DNA from: Bacteroides fragilis
GTDB lineage: Bacteria; Bacteroidota; Bacteroidia; Bacteroidales; Bacteroidaceae
Assembly: GCF_002849695.1 (NCBI RefSeq)
Contig: NZ_CP018937.1
Coordinates: forward strand, 4,092,001 to 4,156,000
Direction: 5' to 3'
DNA: 64,000 nt
Positions 30,362 to 38,608 of the stretch are shown in pieces (the first letter of the stretch is position 1; every line of letters begins with the position of its first letter). Both the position numbers and the translations under genes were made by a program. A model generated the notes under the pieces. That model saw only the letters and a list, made by a program, of their open reading frames with translations, was not told where the DNA came from and made no database searches.

Positions 30362-32122
30362 TCACATAACGTTCTCTCTGCATACGGATTCTATATCCCC
30401 TATTATTTGCTCTACGGATATTCCATTCTCTCTCATCAGTTCTTCAGGCCGAAAATCTGTGGGGAATGATTTCTTTATTCCATAATTTTTAACCTTTATA
30501 TCCGATAAGCCATAGAAACTTGCAATTGTTTGCCCGAATCCTCCTTCCACTATGCCGTCTTCAAGAGTAAGCACAAGTTTATGATCCGCTTTTAAGCATT
30601 CCAGCAGCTCTTCATCAATACCTGTGATGAATTTAGGATTTATCAGTGTTACATCATTACCTGTCAGGATTTTATATTTATCGGCAATTCGCACCCCCAG
30701 CTCAAAGAAATCTCCAAGTGCAATAATCGCAACACCTGAGCCTTTTCGTACAACCTGATATTTATTTAGTAAAGAGTAATCCGTGGTATCCTCAATTCCC
30801 GTCTCAGGCATCATCATTGGAATTCTGATAGCAATGGGATGCGCCTTCTGTGTAGTGGCATACTTAAACATGGCAAGATACTCCTCCTTGCTCGTCGGAG
30901 CAAGATATACCAGATTGGGTATATGTGAAATCATCGGAATATCATAGATCCCCAAATGAGTATTACTGTTCATCCCATATACTGAAGCCATAAACACCAT
31001 GATTACAGCCGGATTATTATTTAAACACAAGTCTGACGAAAGTTGGTCATACGTTCTCTGCAAGAACGGACTGAAAACTCCAAAAATCGGTGTTCCTCCA
31101 TTCCTGGCAATACCACTTGCCATTGCAACAGCATGTTCTTCCGCAATACCTACATCAACAAACTGTTTGCCGGCACGCTTCCGATAGTCTTCCGTAAATC
31201 CTATTACAGACGGTGTTCCCGCAGTAATTGCAACTACATCCGACCTCTTTTCAATCAAGTCTAAAACAGACTCCCTGACAGTTTCATTCACCGGCCATCC
31301 GGGTCCTTTGGGAGAACCGTCTTCGATGTGAAAAGGACCTCCTGCATGCCAGTATTCTTTATTTTCTTCTGCATATTTCAATCCCTTACCTTTGATCGTA
31401 TGGATATGCAATACTACTGCACGGTCTATATCTTTGACAGACGTAAATAATTTTATGAGTGCTGACACGTCATGCCCATCTCCAAGGTAATAATACTCCA
31501 GCCCCATAGCCTTAAAAATATTATCAGGACTCTCCCCATTCGTGTCTCTAAGCTCTTTCAATCCTTTATAAAGTCCTCCATGATTTTCAGCAATGGATTG
31601 ATCATTGTCATTGACTATAATAATCATGTTAGACCCAAGCATTGCCGTATTGTTGAGTCCTTCCAAAGCCTCTCCCCCACTCAACGAACCGTCACCGATT
31701 ACAGCGATGATGTTTTCTTTGCCACCTGTGAGATCACGTCCTTTTGCAAGTCCCATTGCCAGTGAAACAGATGTTGAGGTGTGTCCTATCGTAAAGAAAT
31801 CATGCTCGCTTTCATCCGGATTAGTATATCCGGTGACATCATCATATTTAGCCGGATCAAGAAATGCAGCCATTCTTCCGGTAAGCATTTTATGAACATA
31901 GCTCTGATGGGATACGTCAAAAACTATTTTATCAATGGGAGAGTTAAAAACATAATGCAGTGCAATTGTAGTTTCCACCATACCAAGATTCGGGCCGATA
32001 TGACCACCGTGTTCACTTAATTTCCTGATTAACGCAGTTCTTACTTCCTCAGCCAGCACACTTAGTTGTTCAACTGACAATTCTTTTATATCTTTCGGTG
32101 AATTAATATTTTCTATATACAT
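30362..32122 (-). CDS. dxs: 1-deoxy-D-xylulose-5-phosphate synthase, short form, 586 aa
   Basis: The thiamine diphosphate motif AVIGDGSLSGGEALEGLNN ends NDND; the central IAEEHAVAMASGIARNGG carries the catalytic Glu; the first residues IGPNLGMVETTIALHYVF match DXS. It condenses pyruvate and glyceraldehyde-3-phosphate to DXP for isoprenoids, thiamine and pyridoxal. At 586 residues it is shorter than usual (about 620-640). A strong Shine-Dalgarno GGAGG (32135-32131) precedes the start by 8 nt, rare among these genes. It follows the flavodoxin gene by 20 nt. It may be a second, acquired copy; the main chromosomal dxs is not in view. Confidence 0.93.
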   Translation of the reverse strand: MYIENINSPKDIKELSVEQLSVLAEEVRTALIRKLSEHGGHIGPNLGMVETTIALHYVFNSPIDKIVFDVSHQSYVHKMLTGRMAAFLDPAKYDDVTGYTNPDESEHDFFTIGHTSTSVSLAMGLAKGRDLTGGKENIIAVIGDGSLSGGEALEGLNNTAMLGSNMIIIVNDNDQSIAENHGGLYKGLKELRDTNGESPDNIFKAMGLEYYYLGDGHDVSALIKLFTSVKDIDRAVVLHIHTIKGKGLKYAEENKEYWHAGGPFHIEDGSPKGPGWPVNETVRESVLDLIEKRSDVVAITAGTPSVIGFTEDYRKRAGKQFVDVGIAEEHAVAMASGIARNGGTPIFGVFSPFLQRTYDQLSSDLCLNNNPAVIMVFMASVYGMNSNTHLGIYDIPMISHIPNLVYLAPTSKEEYLAMFKYATTQKAHPIAIRIPMMMPETGIEDTTDYSLLNKYQVVRKGSGVAIIALGDFFELGVRIADKYKILTGNDVTLINPKFITGIDEELLECLKADHKLVLTLEDGIVEGGFGQTIASFYGLSDIKVKNYGIKKSFPTDFRPEELMRENGISVEQIIGDIESVCRENVM

Positions 32123-32130
32123 TTTTCATT

Positions 32131-32135
32131 CCTCC
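32131..32135 (-). promoter_or_regulatory. Strong Shine-Dalgarno site of dxs
   Basis: GGAGG 8 nt before the ATG at 32122. An ATG at 32129 inside a short frame would stop after eight codons, so 32122 is the start. Confidence 0.6.
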
Positions 32136-32142
32136 ATTTAAT

Positions 32143-32628
32143 TTACAACCTAATTTTTTCAAACCATTTCGTAACCAGATCCCGCGTTATCTGTCCATTT
32201 AAAAGTTTTCCATCTTTCCACACGATATCCGGATATGCTTTATGAAGATTCTTTTCACAATTTCCTATGCCGCTGCCTCCCGATGTAGCGAACGGAACAA
32301 CTATTTTACCGGCAAAGTCATAACTTTCCAAAAATGTATTAATTATAGTAGGGGCAATATACCACCAGACCGGAAAGCCTACAAACAGAACTTCGTACTC
32401 TTCCGGATGAAACAACGTACCGGAAATGGCAGGACGCGAGAGAGCATCTCTCATCTCCACCGAACTACGGCTTTTCTTATCATTCCAGTCCAGGTCAGCC
32501 TCCGTATAAGGAACCTCCGGCTTAATTTCATACAGATCTGCTCCAGTAATTGCAGCCAATTTCTCTGCCACAGCTTTAGTTACCCCGCTACATGAGAAGT
32601 ACGCTACTAAAATCTTTCTGTCATTCAT
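32143..32628 (-). CDS. Flavodoxin, 161 aa
   Basis: KILVAYFSCSGVTKAVAEKL carries the FMN phosphate loop. FVGFPVWWYIAPTIINTFL and VVPFATSGGSGIG are the other two FMN-contact loops of the flavodoxin_4 type. The protein carries electrons in the cytoplasm. It is the first gene of a two-gene operon with dxs; flavodoxin can reduce the later enzymes of the same pathway (IspG, IspH), which gives a possible reason for the pairing. AAGGAG precedes the start closely. A composite repeat upstream at 32718-32751 links it to the AraC regulator. Confidence 0.9.
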   Translation of the reverse strand: MNDRKILVAYFSCSGVTKAVAEKLAAITGADLYEIKPEVPYTEADLDWNDKKSRSSVEMRDALSRPAISGTLFHPEEYEVLFVGFPVWWYIAPTIINTFLESYDFAGKIVVPFATSGGSGIGNCEKNLHKAYPDIVWKDGKLLNGQITRDLVTKWFEKIRL

Positions 32629-32717
32629 AACTCTTTCTCCTTGATCTAATTCTAATAATATTTAGTACTCTACATTCACTATGCAAAAGTATGCCGTTAC
32701 AACAAAATCTACCGTAT

Positions 32718-32751
32718 ACAAATTACGGATAAGTGTAACACGATTACGGAT
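32718..32751. promoter_or_regulatory. Composite direct-repeat operator upstream of flavodoxin-dxs
   Basis: ACAAATTACGGATA (32718-32731) and GATTACGGAT (32742-32751) set ATTACGGAT repeats exactly 21 bp apart, as upstream of the AraC gene at 29194-29228. It lies about 90-125 bp upstream of the flavodoxin start. Confidence 0.6.
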
Positions 32752-32774
32752 TTTGCAAGATATCCGGACGGAGC

Positions 32775-32972
32775 TTGAACAACAGACCTTTCGACAAATT
32801 CCCGATAGAAAAATGTACATACGGTACACCTCATTACATAACACTTGAAGAAAAGGACAAAATTTTCAATGCCGACCTATCAGCCACTCCGCAACTGGCA
32901 ATACAGAGGGATATATTTATATTCCAAACACTGATAGGCTGTCGAGTGAGCGACCTATACCGCATGACGCAA
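32775..32972 (+). pseudogene. Tyrosine recombinase (integrase) fragment
   Basis: The frame from 32775 reads NRPFDKFPIEKCTYGTPHYI, then LEEKDKIFNADLSATPQLA and IQRDIFIFQTLIGCRVSDLYR. The last part is the start of the catalytic domain of Bacteroides tyrosine integrases, where the Arg in GCRVSDL is the first catalytic residue. The frame then drifts into unrelated residues, and the His, Arg and Tyr boxes are missing. The N-terminal SAM-like domain is cut too. It is a dead integrase, probably of a mobilizable element that once entered at or near the tRNA-Leu. Confidence 0.7.
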
Positions 32973-32979
32973 AGCCAAC

Positions 32980-33308
32980 CCACGCACGCTACCCGAACTT
33001 CTGATAGAAAGGCATGACATTCTAATTGAAAAAATTGGCACACGGTTGAAAACCCATGCCACAGAAACAGATATAGCACGGTTGTTTATCGCATTAGTGG
33101 AATACCGTTTCATGCGGAAGTGTCCCATCAAGACTTTCAGAAATGCCTGTACAACCAGTTTAATAAACAAGAAATCATTCATGAAAGAGATATTCAGAAA
33201 GCATACAAAAATCTCATTTCGCCACTTGGAAACGGCAAAAAGTTGATAAAAGACGTTGGCGAAGACCATGATGCCATCGAAGAATTGAAAGCCTATCTAT
33301 CCGATTAA
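32980..33308 (+). pseudogene. Frameshifted fossil of an unknown mobile-element gene
   Basis: One frame reads LPELLIERHDILIEKIG and THATETDIARLFIALVEYRF (about 32990-33110). The neighbouring frame continues HAEVSHQDFQKCLYNQFN, then HERDIQKAYKNLISPL and IEELKAYLSD to a stop at 33306-33308. The two halves fit end to end if one base is restored near 33112, so this was one gene of at least 105 codons. I do not recognise the family. It follows the integrase fragment directly and is presumably part of the same decayed element. Confidence 0.5.
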
Positions 33309-33383
33309 AACTCGTTTAATTCGCTTTTGGATTTCACAAATTTAGCTAACTGAATATCATTGTTTTACGATTGATTTTCATTA

Positions 33384-33422
33384 TATATTTGCGCCACTAT
33401 CCTAATCGGGGTAGTGGCTTTT
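33384..33422 (+). promoter_or_regulatory. Relic promoter and leader hairpin
   Basis: TATATTTG at 33384-33391 with TTG at 33360-33362 (21 nt) is followed by GCCACTA (33393-33399) pairing with TAGTGGC (33412-33418) and TTTT. It looks like a promoter with attenuator-like hairpin ahead of the pseudogene at 33478. Confidence 0.4.
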
Positions 33423-33477
33423 CGTTTATAATACTGCCAGAACGAGAAGCCTTACAACCGGCAGTTTTAAGAAGCCT

Positions 33478-33660
33478 ATGACAGACTTATTGGCAATTAT
33501 CCAAAACGGAAACGGCAACATCAAGCTGTAAATCAATGACGAGGATATGGCAGCAATGCAGACTTTGGCTTACGACAGTCTGCGGAAGAACCCAGAAAAA
33601 GTAGAGGATTCAAGTTATAATTCCGTTCTATATAATACAAAATATCAATTAAATAGCTAA
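33478..33660 (+). pseudogene. Small mobile-element gene with an in-frame stop
   Basis: ATG at 33478 begins MTDLLAIIQNGNGNIKL, then a TAA, and the same frame continues INDEDMAAMQTLAYDSLRKN to a stop at 33660. The NGNGNI start resembles small proteins of Bacteroides conjugative elements that precede recombinase or helix-turn-helix genes. The interrupted frame marks it as dead. A 65-codon frame after it (33663-33860) has no known match and I leave it unassigned. Confidence 0.5.
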
Positions 33661-33917
33661 TTTTGTATTCGGATAAAGGTAACTCTTTCCAAGACATTAG
33701 AGAAAAGAAGAAACGCTATGTTTATCTTGTAGGTGAAAACGTAGGAAATTTTCAGACTGATGTAAGAGATAGCATAGTGGTTCTCACTCATATAGCGTGG
33801 ACCGTTCTTGTTACATCTGCATCAAAGGTTTCCTATGAACTTCACTTAGACGTGGCATAGGTGGCTCACGTTCTTTCATTATAAATTTAATAACCCAATA
33901 GAGTCATAGGGATTATT

Positions 33918-35153
33918 ATGAATATGAATAAATTGCTTATACCATTTATGACGCTTGTTTGCTTGCTTTTTACGGCTTGCAACAAGGATGATATTTTACC
34001 CGGTGGACCGATGCTCTGGACGTATGAGATTCTGACACCGGAAAGTGTAGAGTATGAAGGTGGCACCGTAGGTTGGATACCTAAAGAATGTTTCAAGGCA
34101 AACGGTAATGAGGGATATATCGTGATGACTTGCGAGAATTTCGATATGCTCAATCCTATTTCGGGCGGTTCTTACACATACGATTGTGGATGGGCAACGC
34201 TCAAGGTAGAAGCCAATCAGTTGAAGATTCATTTTCCCCGTCAGGTTTCGGAAGCCCCGGATGCATACGAGGAGATTACAATCTCGACAAATGATGGAAA
34301 GAGAACAGCAAGTACAATTATCTGTTTGTCTAGAACCTTTAAGGACGAAGGGCAACCCGATCCAGAGCCGGAACCTCTGCCCGAAGAAGCCAAGTTCAAG
34401 ATGAAAAAGGCATACTTCACTCCGTTTATGCACCTTGACACCCAATTCCCGGCACCGCTCGATCTGGTGACGTTCAGAATCACGGATATAAACGACAATT
34501 ACACCCCGCTGGGCTTTCCTGAGTTTACACAATATTACGACTCTATTGTTTGGAGTGCCGAGGGTTTCCCTCATACGTTCAGAGTCTATGAAAGCAATAC
34601 AACGGAGGGAGGGACGGAAACACATCTTGCTACGGAATGGAGTTCGCACTTCTTCAAAAGCGGTACCATCAAAAATTACCTGAAAGGCTATCGCAAAGGA
34701 AAGGTTGAATATGAGACCTCACTCGCTGTGAGACTGTACGAACGTGATTTCTTGGGGATTGAATGGGGAACAATCGTGTTGCAGAGCCCACAGAACCTTA
34801 CAACCTATTGCCTGCTGGACACAGATTATGAGTATCAGGTGTATGACATCGTGGCAAAGGATTATAACCCCTTTTCTAAAATAATCCCGGTGAACCATAA
34901 GCAACTCTCGGATTCAGACTTCCCGGCAGCAGCGCAAAAAGCCATCAAAACACTGATGGAGAATAACATTGGTGAAGGGCAAAATGCTGGTGGAAAAGAG
35001 AACCTGTTCAAATGCCTGCCCGAAGAGGATGTGAAAGCTGAATTGTATTGGGAAAACAAGACTACCCGTATACTGATGTTGCATCAACTCTCCACTGACC
35101 CCGATGACCTGACACAAGAGAAGTATTATCTACACGTTGAACCTAAACAATAA
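33918..35153 (+). CDS. Surface lipoprotein of unknown family, 411 aa
   Basis: A lipoprotein signal (MNKLLIPFMTLVCLLFTACN, Cys in TACN) is plain; the start may be 33918 or 33924. Mature residues 30-150 look like a BACON/Ig-type domain (VEYEGGTVGWIPKEC, then YEEITISTNDGKRTASTIIC). A proline/glutamate linker (PDPEPEPLPEEAKF) joins this to a second domain of about 270 residues (YFTPFMHLDTQFPAPLDLVTF is split by position 180-205) with no motif I know. The protein is probably anchored on the cell surface. It lies 5 nt before another lipoprotein gene, so the two are likely cotranscribed. It is cargo of the island next to tRNA-Leu. Confidence 0.65.
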   Translation: MNMNKLLIPFMTLVCLLFTACNKDDILPGGPMLWTYEILTPESVEYEGGTVGWIPKECFKANGNEGYIVMTCENFDMLNPISGGSYTYDCGWATLKVEANQLKIHFPRQVSEAPDAYEEITISTNDGKRTASTIICLSRTFKDEGQPDPEPEPLPEEAKFKMKKAYFTPFMHLDTQFPAPLDLVTFRITDINDNYTPLGFPEFTQYYDSIVWSAEGFPHTFRVYESNTTEGGTETHLATEWSSHFFKSGTIKNYLKGYRKGKVEYETSLAVRLYERDFLGIEWGTIVLQSPQNLTTYCLLDTDYEYQVYDIVAKDYNPFSKIIPVNHKQLSDSDFPAAAQKAIKTLMENNIGEGQNAGGKENLFKCLPEEDVKAELYWENKTTRILMLHQLSTDPDDLTQEKYYLHVEPKQ

Positions 35154-35157
35154 AAAA

Positions 35158-35613
35158 ATGAATAAAGTAATAGTCACATTCCTCCTTTTAATTGGTATAG
35201 TAGCATCATCCTGTACAACCTCTAAAAGTGTAATATCACAAAAGGCGGACTTGTCGAGGTATGAATATGCCTCAATTATCAACAACGACACTTATCATAT
35301 TCCGGCTCAACTGATGGAATATGAAATACAACTATTTGATGCCATAGAGAGTTCCCGTCTTAAACTTGTCAATGATATACGTATTGGCGAACTTTCTCCG
35401 AATCAACAATCAAAGTTGCTTATGGTAAAATATGGAGTAGATATTTTAGAAGAAGAATCTGTCGTAACTGTAAATTTCATAGATTATCTCACTGGTCGCC
35501 CGATAGCTTCATGCCGTGGCGCATATACAACCTTAGGATTCAGCGCATCAGCAGACATTAGAGGTGCTATAAAACGTGTTGCTAAACAAATAGCAGAAAC
35601 ATTTCCTAAGTAA
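35158..35613 (+). CDS. Small lipoprotein of unknown family, 151 aa
   Basis: MNKVIVTFLLLIGIVASSCT is a lipoprotein signal with Cys19. The rest (SRYEYASIINNDTYHIPAQL, LMEYEIQLFDAIESSRL, VVTVNFIDYLTGRPIASCRG, DIRGAIKRVAKQIAETF) has an alpha/beta layout that recalls small LPP20/CsgG-like or DUF4136 envelope proteins, but no family is certain. The ATG at 35158 is 4 nt after the stop of the preceding lipoprotein gene and is preferred over 35137, which would overlap it. Confidence 0.65.
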   Translation: MNKVIVTFLLLIGIVASSCTTSKSVISQKADLSRYEYASIINNDTYHIPAQLMEYEIQLFDAIESSRLKLVNDIRIGELSPNQQSKLLMVKYGVDILEEESVVTVNFIDYLTGRPIASCRGAYTTLGFSASADIRGAIKRVAKQIAETFPK

Positions 35614-35637
35614 TTTATTTCATACAGCGAATTTATA

Positions 35638-36192
35638 ATGGTAAATGAATTGAATAAAGAAATGGATGTGGATAAATACAAAATAAGAAGTTGGTCTAAA
35701 GATGATTTTTCCACTTTAGCTAAATATCTTAATAATAAAAAGATATGGGATAATTGCCGTGATAGCCTACCATATCCTTATTCTGAAAACGATGCGCAAC
35801 AATTCATCCTGTCCGTTTCAATTCAAAACGAACAAAATAATTATTGTATCGAAGTAAATCAGGAAGCGGCTGGTAATATAAGTTTTGCTCGTGGTATAGA
35901 TGTAGAGCGCTACAATGCAGAATTAGGTTATTGGCTTGCTGAACCATATTGGGGTAAAGGAATTATGACCCAAATGTTAGCACTGGCTATTAGCTGCTAT
36001 TTTCATCATACAGATGTGATGCGCATTTGTGCAAATGTTTATGCTGGCAACATAGCATCGATGAGAGTATTAGAAAAAATAGGTTTTCGTAAATGTGGCA
36101 TACATCGTAATGCCTGTTTCAAGAATGGAGTATTTACAGATTGCCATTATTTTGAATTGCTAAAAGAGGAATTTAGGAATTTGGTTAAATAG
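35638..36192 (+). CDS. GNAT-family N-acetyltransferase, RimJ/RimL-like, 184 aa
   Basis: The chain has the RimJ-type order: YKIRSWSKDDFSTLAKYL at the start, AGNISFARGIDVERYNAEL, the acetyl-CoA region GYWLAEPYWGKGIMTQML with the Q/RxxGxG/A-type loop WGKGIM, and RICANVYAGNIASMRVLEKI followed by GFRKCG. These proteins acetylate N-termini, antibiotics or small amines; the substrate is unknown. No signal peptide. It ends 102 nt before the convergent Fic gene, separated by a hairpin terminator. Confidence 0.9.
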   Translation: MVNELNKEMDVDKYKIRSWSKDDFSTLAKYLNNKKIWDNCRDSLPYPYSENDAQQFILSVSIQNEQNNYCIEVNQEAAGNISFARGIDVERYNAELGYWLAEPYWGKGIMTQMLALAISCYFHHTDVMRICANVYAGNIASMRVLEKIGFRKCGIHRNACFKNGVFTDCHYFELLKEEFRNLVK

Positions 36193-36195
36193 TAC

Positions 36196-36241
36196 AAAAA
36201 CACCCGGCTTTACATTATTGGGTATAAAACTGGGTGTTTAT
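36196..36241. terminator. Bidirectional terminator between GNAT and Fic genes
   Basis: AAACACCC (36198-36205) and the following GGCTTTA pair with TAAAACTGGGTGTTT (to 36239), one mismatch, with A and T runs on the two sides. Confidence 0.6.
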
Positions 36242-36294
36242 TTGCAAATTATTAATTTTCAGCGTTTATTACGGAAAGATAGGCTCTCAGACCT

Positions 36295-37104
36295 CTAAAA
36301 CATAACACTGAACCCTCTCTTTTGTGAAGCATTGAAACGTTCAATCTCCAAAGAGAGAGATTTCTTTAATTGCCTTGCCATAAAGTCCAAGAAAACCTGA
36401 TTGGTTTCTTCATCCTGACATTGGCGTAGGGAAAGGATATATTCTTCTCTATCCTCTTTAAATATCTTCGTCGGGAAAAGGTGATAGCAAAATTGGATGT
36501 AGTTCATCAGCAACCGAGCCATTCTGCCATTACCATCCACCCACGGATGTATGGTTACTAAATTCAGGTGAGCATTGAAACTCAGTTCATATTGTTCCCG
36601 AAGTGTCCCAACTGTCTTCTGCTTCGCTTGCAGTATAGCGCAAAGTTCATCTACCTTAGCAGGAACTTTCAGATAGTTCATATAAGAATGTCCACCGACA
36701 CCAGCCGTAACACCACATAGACGAAAATCCCCTTTCGAAGAATCGAAAGAACCGCCCATTACACTGTGTACACTGCCTGTAGTGCGCATCAGTGTTGCAT
36801 TCAACCTTTGTAGCAAGACAGGAGTTATCTGTACAAGGCTACTGGATTCGGTTCTGGCAAGTTCATACGCTTGCTTCAAATCCTCATTCATCAGATGATG
36901 CACAAGCGGTTTCCCTTTCGCTGTTATTCCCTCGTCGAAAAGAAGCTGCGTATCAAGTTCCGTAAGCGTTGAGCCTTCAATGGCTGTGGAATGGGTAATA
37001 AGAGAATACAGGTAGTACTTATCATAGTCCACCGCTTCATTGATACCAAGTTTCTGAAACTTTTGGTATAACTGTTCTATCTCTTGCCAAACGCCTTGTT
37101 CCAT
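36295..37104 (-). CDS. Fic-domain protein, probable AMP transferase, 269 aa
   Basis: The Fic core TIHPWVDGNGRMARLLMNY contains the catalytic HPFxDGNGRxxR-type motif (His about residue 188). Near residues 33-39 HSTAIEGST carries the (S/T)xxxE(G/N) inhibitory motif, so it is a class II Fic protein whose own N-terminal helix blocks the active site. Such proteins usually move AMP from ATP to a target hydroxyl. No antitoxin gene is seen beside it, in keeping with self-inhibition. The target is unknown. The promoter at 37135-37165 is strong. It is the last gene before tRNA-Leu. Confidence 0.92.
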   Translation of the reverse strand: MEQGVWQEIEQLYQKFQKLGINEAVDYDKYYLYSLITHSTAIEGSTLTELDTQLLFDEGITAKGKPLVHHLMNEDLKQAYELARTESSSLVQITPVLLQRLNATLMRTTGSVHSVMGGSFDSSKGDFRLCGVTAGVGGHSYMNYLKVPAKVDELCAILQAKQKTVGTLREQYELSFNAHLNLVTIHPWVDGNGRMARLLMNYIQFCYHLFPTKIFKEDREEYILSLRQCQDEETNQVFLDFMARQLKKSLSLEIERFNASQKRGFSVMF

Positions 37105-37134
37105 TGCTTTTTATTTAATAGGCTTTATTCTTTT

Positions 37135-37165
37135 CAAAGGTAGTGTATTTACTATGTTCAGCCAA
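37135..37165 (-). promoter_or_regulatory. Promoter for the Fic gene
   Basis: Minus strand TTG at 37165-37163, 20 nt, TACCTTTG at 37142-37135, 30 nt before the start. Confidence 0.65.
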
Positions 37166-37280
37166 AGAAAAACATTCATTTAATATCGTATTTTTTGCAC
37201 GTGTGGGGAAAATGTGAGGAAAATTCAGATAAAAGAAAAAGCTAAGTAATTGACTATTCAATACTTAGCTTTTTTCTTCG

Positions 37281-37364
37281 TACCCAGACCCGGGGTCGAA
37301 CCGGGATGGAAGTGAATCCACTGGTGTTTGAGACCAGCGCGTCTACCGATTCCGCCATCTGGGC
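37281..37364 (-). tRNA. tRNA-Leu (CAA)
   Basis: Read on the minus strand from 37364, GCCCAGA pairs with TCTGGGT in the acceptor stem. The D arm contains GGCGGAATCGGTAGACGC. The anticodon loop CTCAAAC gives anticodon CAA, for UUG. A long variable arm (TGGATTCACTTCCA) and a TTCGACCCC T-loop follow. The length is 84 nt and CCA is not encoded. Its 3' end faces the decayed island at 32.7-37.1 kb. Confidence 0.95.
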
Positions 37365-37383
37365 ATTGGTTTCAAATGCGGTG

Positions 37384-37413
37384 CAAAGATACGGCTTTTT
37401 TTTGAACTTGCAA
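37384..37413 (-). promoter_or_regulatory. Promoter for tRNA-Leu
   Basis: Minus strand TTG at 37413-37411, 19 nt, TATCTTTG at 37391-37384. Confidence 0.65.
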
Positions 37414-37520
37414 GAGTTTTATAAAAAAAAGGAGAAAAAAAGAATAAAAGATCGCATAAACACTTCTATTTTCAGAGAATAAACCGTATTTTAGCAGAAA
37501 CATTTAAAACAGTCAATATC

Positions 37521-38603
37521 ATGACAAGCAAAGATAATTATTGTGTCATTATGGGCGGAGGTATCGGCAGTCGTTTCTGGCCGTTTAGCCGCAAGACAAT
37601 GCCTAAACAGTTTCTGGATTTCTTTGGAACAGGTCGTTCACTGTTGCAACAGACTTTCGACCGATTCAACAAAATTATTCCTACGGAGAACATACTTATC
37701 GTAACCAATGCGATATACGCAGACTTGATAAAAGAACAACTTCCAGAATTAGACTCAAAACAGATCTTGCTGGAACCGGCAAGAAGAAATACGGCTCCGT
37801 GCATTGCATGGGCATCTTATCATATACGTGCCTTAAATCCAAATGCCAACATCGTAGTTGCCCCTTCCGATCATCTGATCTTAAAAGAGGGAGAATTTTT
37901 AGCCGCTATAGAGAAAGGACTGGACTTTGTATCAAAATCTGATAAACTTCTCACTTTAGGTATAAAGCCCAATCGTCCGGAAACCGGATACGGATATATC
38001 CAAATAGCAGAGCAGGAAGGAGACAACTTCTACAAAGTAAAGACATTTACAGAAAAACCGGAACTGGAACTTGCTAAGGTTTTTGTTGAAAGTGGAGAGT
38101 TCTATTGGAATTCAGGCCTCTTCATGTGGAATGTCAATACAATCATTAAAGCAGGAGAAACTCTTCTACCAGAATTAGCATCTAAACTGTCTCCCGGAAG
38201 AGAGATCTATGGTACACCTGAAGAAAAAGACTTTATCGAAGAAAACTTCCCGGCGTGCCCTAACGTTTCGATAGACTTCGGAATTATGGAAAAGGCTGAT
38301 AATGTATATGTTTCTTTAGGAGACTTCGGATGGTCAGACCTTGGAACCTGGGGATCACTATATGATTTATCACCTAAAGATGAACAAAGAAATGTAACTC
38401 TAAAATGTGACTCATTGATTTACAACAGCAATGACAATATCGTTGTATTACCCAAAGGTAAACTTGCAGTGATAGAAGGTCTGGAAGGGTTCTTGGTAGC
38501 CGAATCAGATAATGTATTACTGATCTGCAAAAAGGACGAAGAACATGCCATACGCAAGTATGTGAATGATGCACAAATGAAATTAGGAGAAGATTATATT
38601 TAG
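37521..38603 (+). CDS. manC: Mannose-1-phosphate guanylyltransferase, 360 aa
   Basis: The signature GGGIGSRFWPFSRKTMPKQF at residues 12-31 is that of GDP-mannose pyrophosphorylases, with the GxGxRxxP nucleotide loop. LEPARRNTAPCIAWA, VVAPSDHLIL, KTFTEKPELELA and YWNSGLFMWN follow in the family order. It makes GDP-mannose from mannose-1-phosphate and GTP for surface glycans and GDP-fucose. It lacks the C-terminal phosphomannose isomerase domain of the long form, so it is the monofunctional type. It is followed by an iterated 22-bp repeat and a strong terminator. Confidence 0.93.
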   Translation: MTSKDNYCVIMGGGIGSRFWPFSRKTMPKQFLDFFGTGRSLLQQTFDRFNKIIPTENILIVTNAIYADLIKEQLPELDSKQILLEPARRNTAPCIAWASYHIRALNPNANIVVAPSDHLILKEGEFLAAIEKGLDFVSKSDKLLTLGIKPNRPETGYGYIQIAEQEGDNFYKVKTFTEKPELELAKVFVESGEFYWNSGLFMWNVNTIIKAGETLLPELASKLSPGREIYGTPEEKDFIEENFPACPNVSIDFGIMEKADNVYVSLGDFGWSDLGTWGSLYDLSPKDEQRNVTLKCDSLIYNSNDNIVVLPKGKLAVIEGLEGFLVAESDNVLLICKKDEEHAIRKYVNDAQMKLGEDYI

Positions 38604-38608
38604 TACTG

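Noticed and set aside
32718..32751. Possible CRISPR-like or iteron repeat
   Set aside because: Only two repeat units; the 21-bp spacing and second occurrence next to an AraC-type gene fit an operator instead.
33663..33860. 65-codon frame after the pseudogenes
   Set aside because: No family match, no promoter or leader, and it lies in decayed mobile DNA.
37281..37364. Exact attachment-site duplication of the tRNA-Leu 3' end on the left of the island
   Set aside because: I looked near 32.65-32.80 kb and saw no matching stretch, so no att site is claimed.
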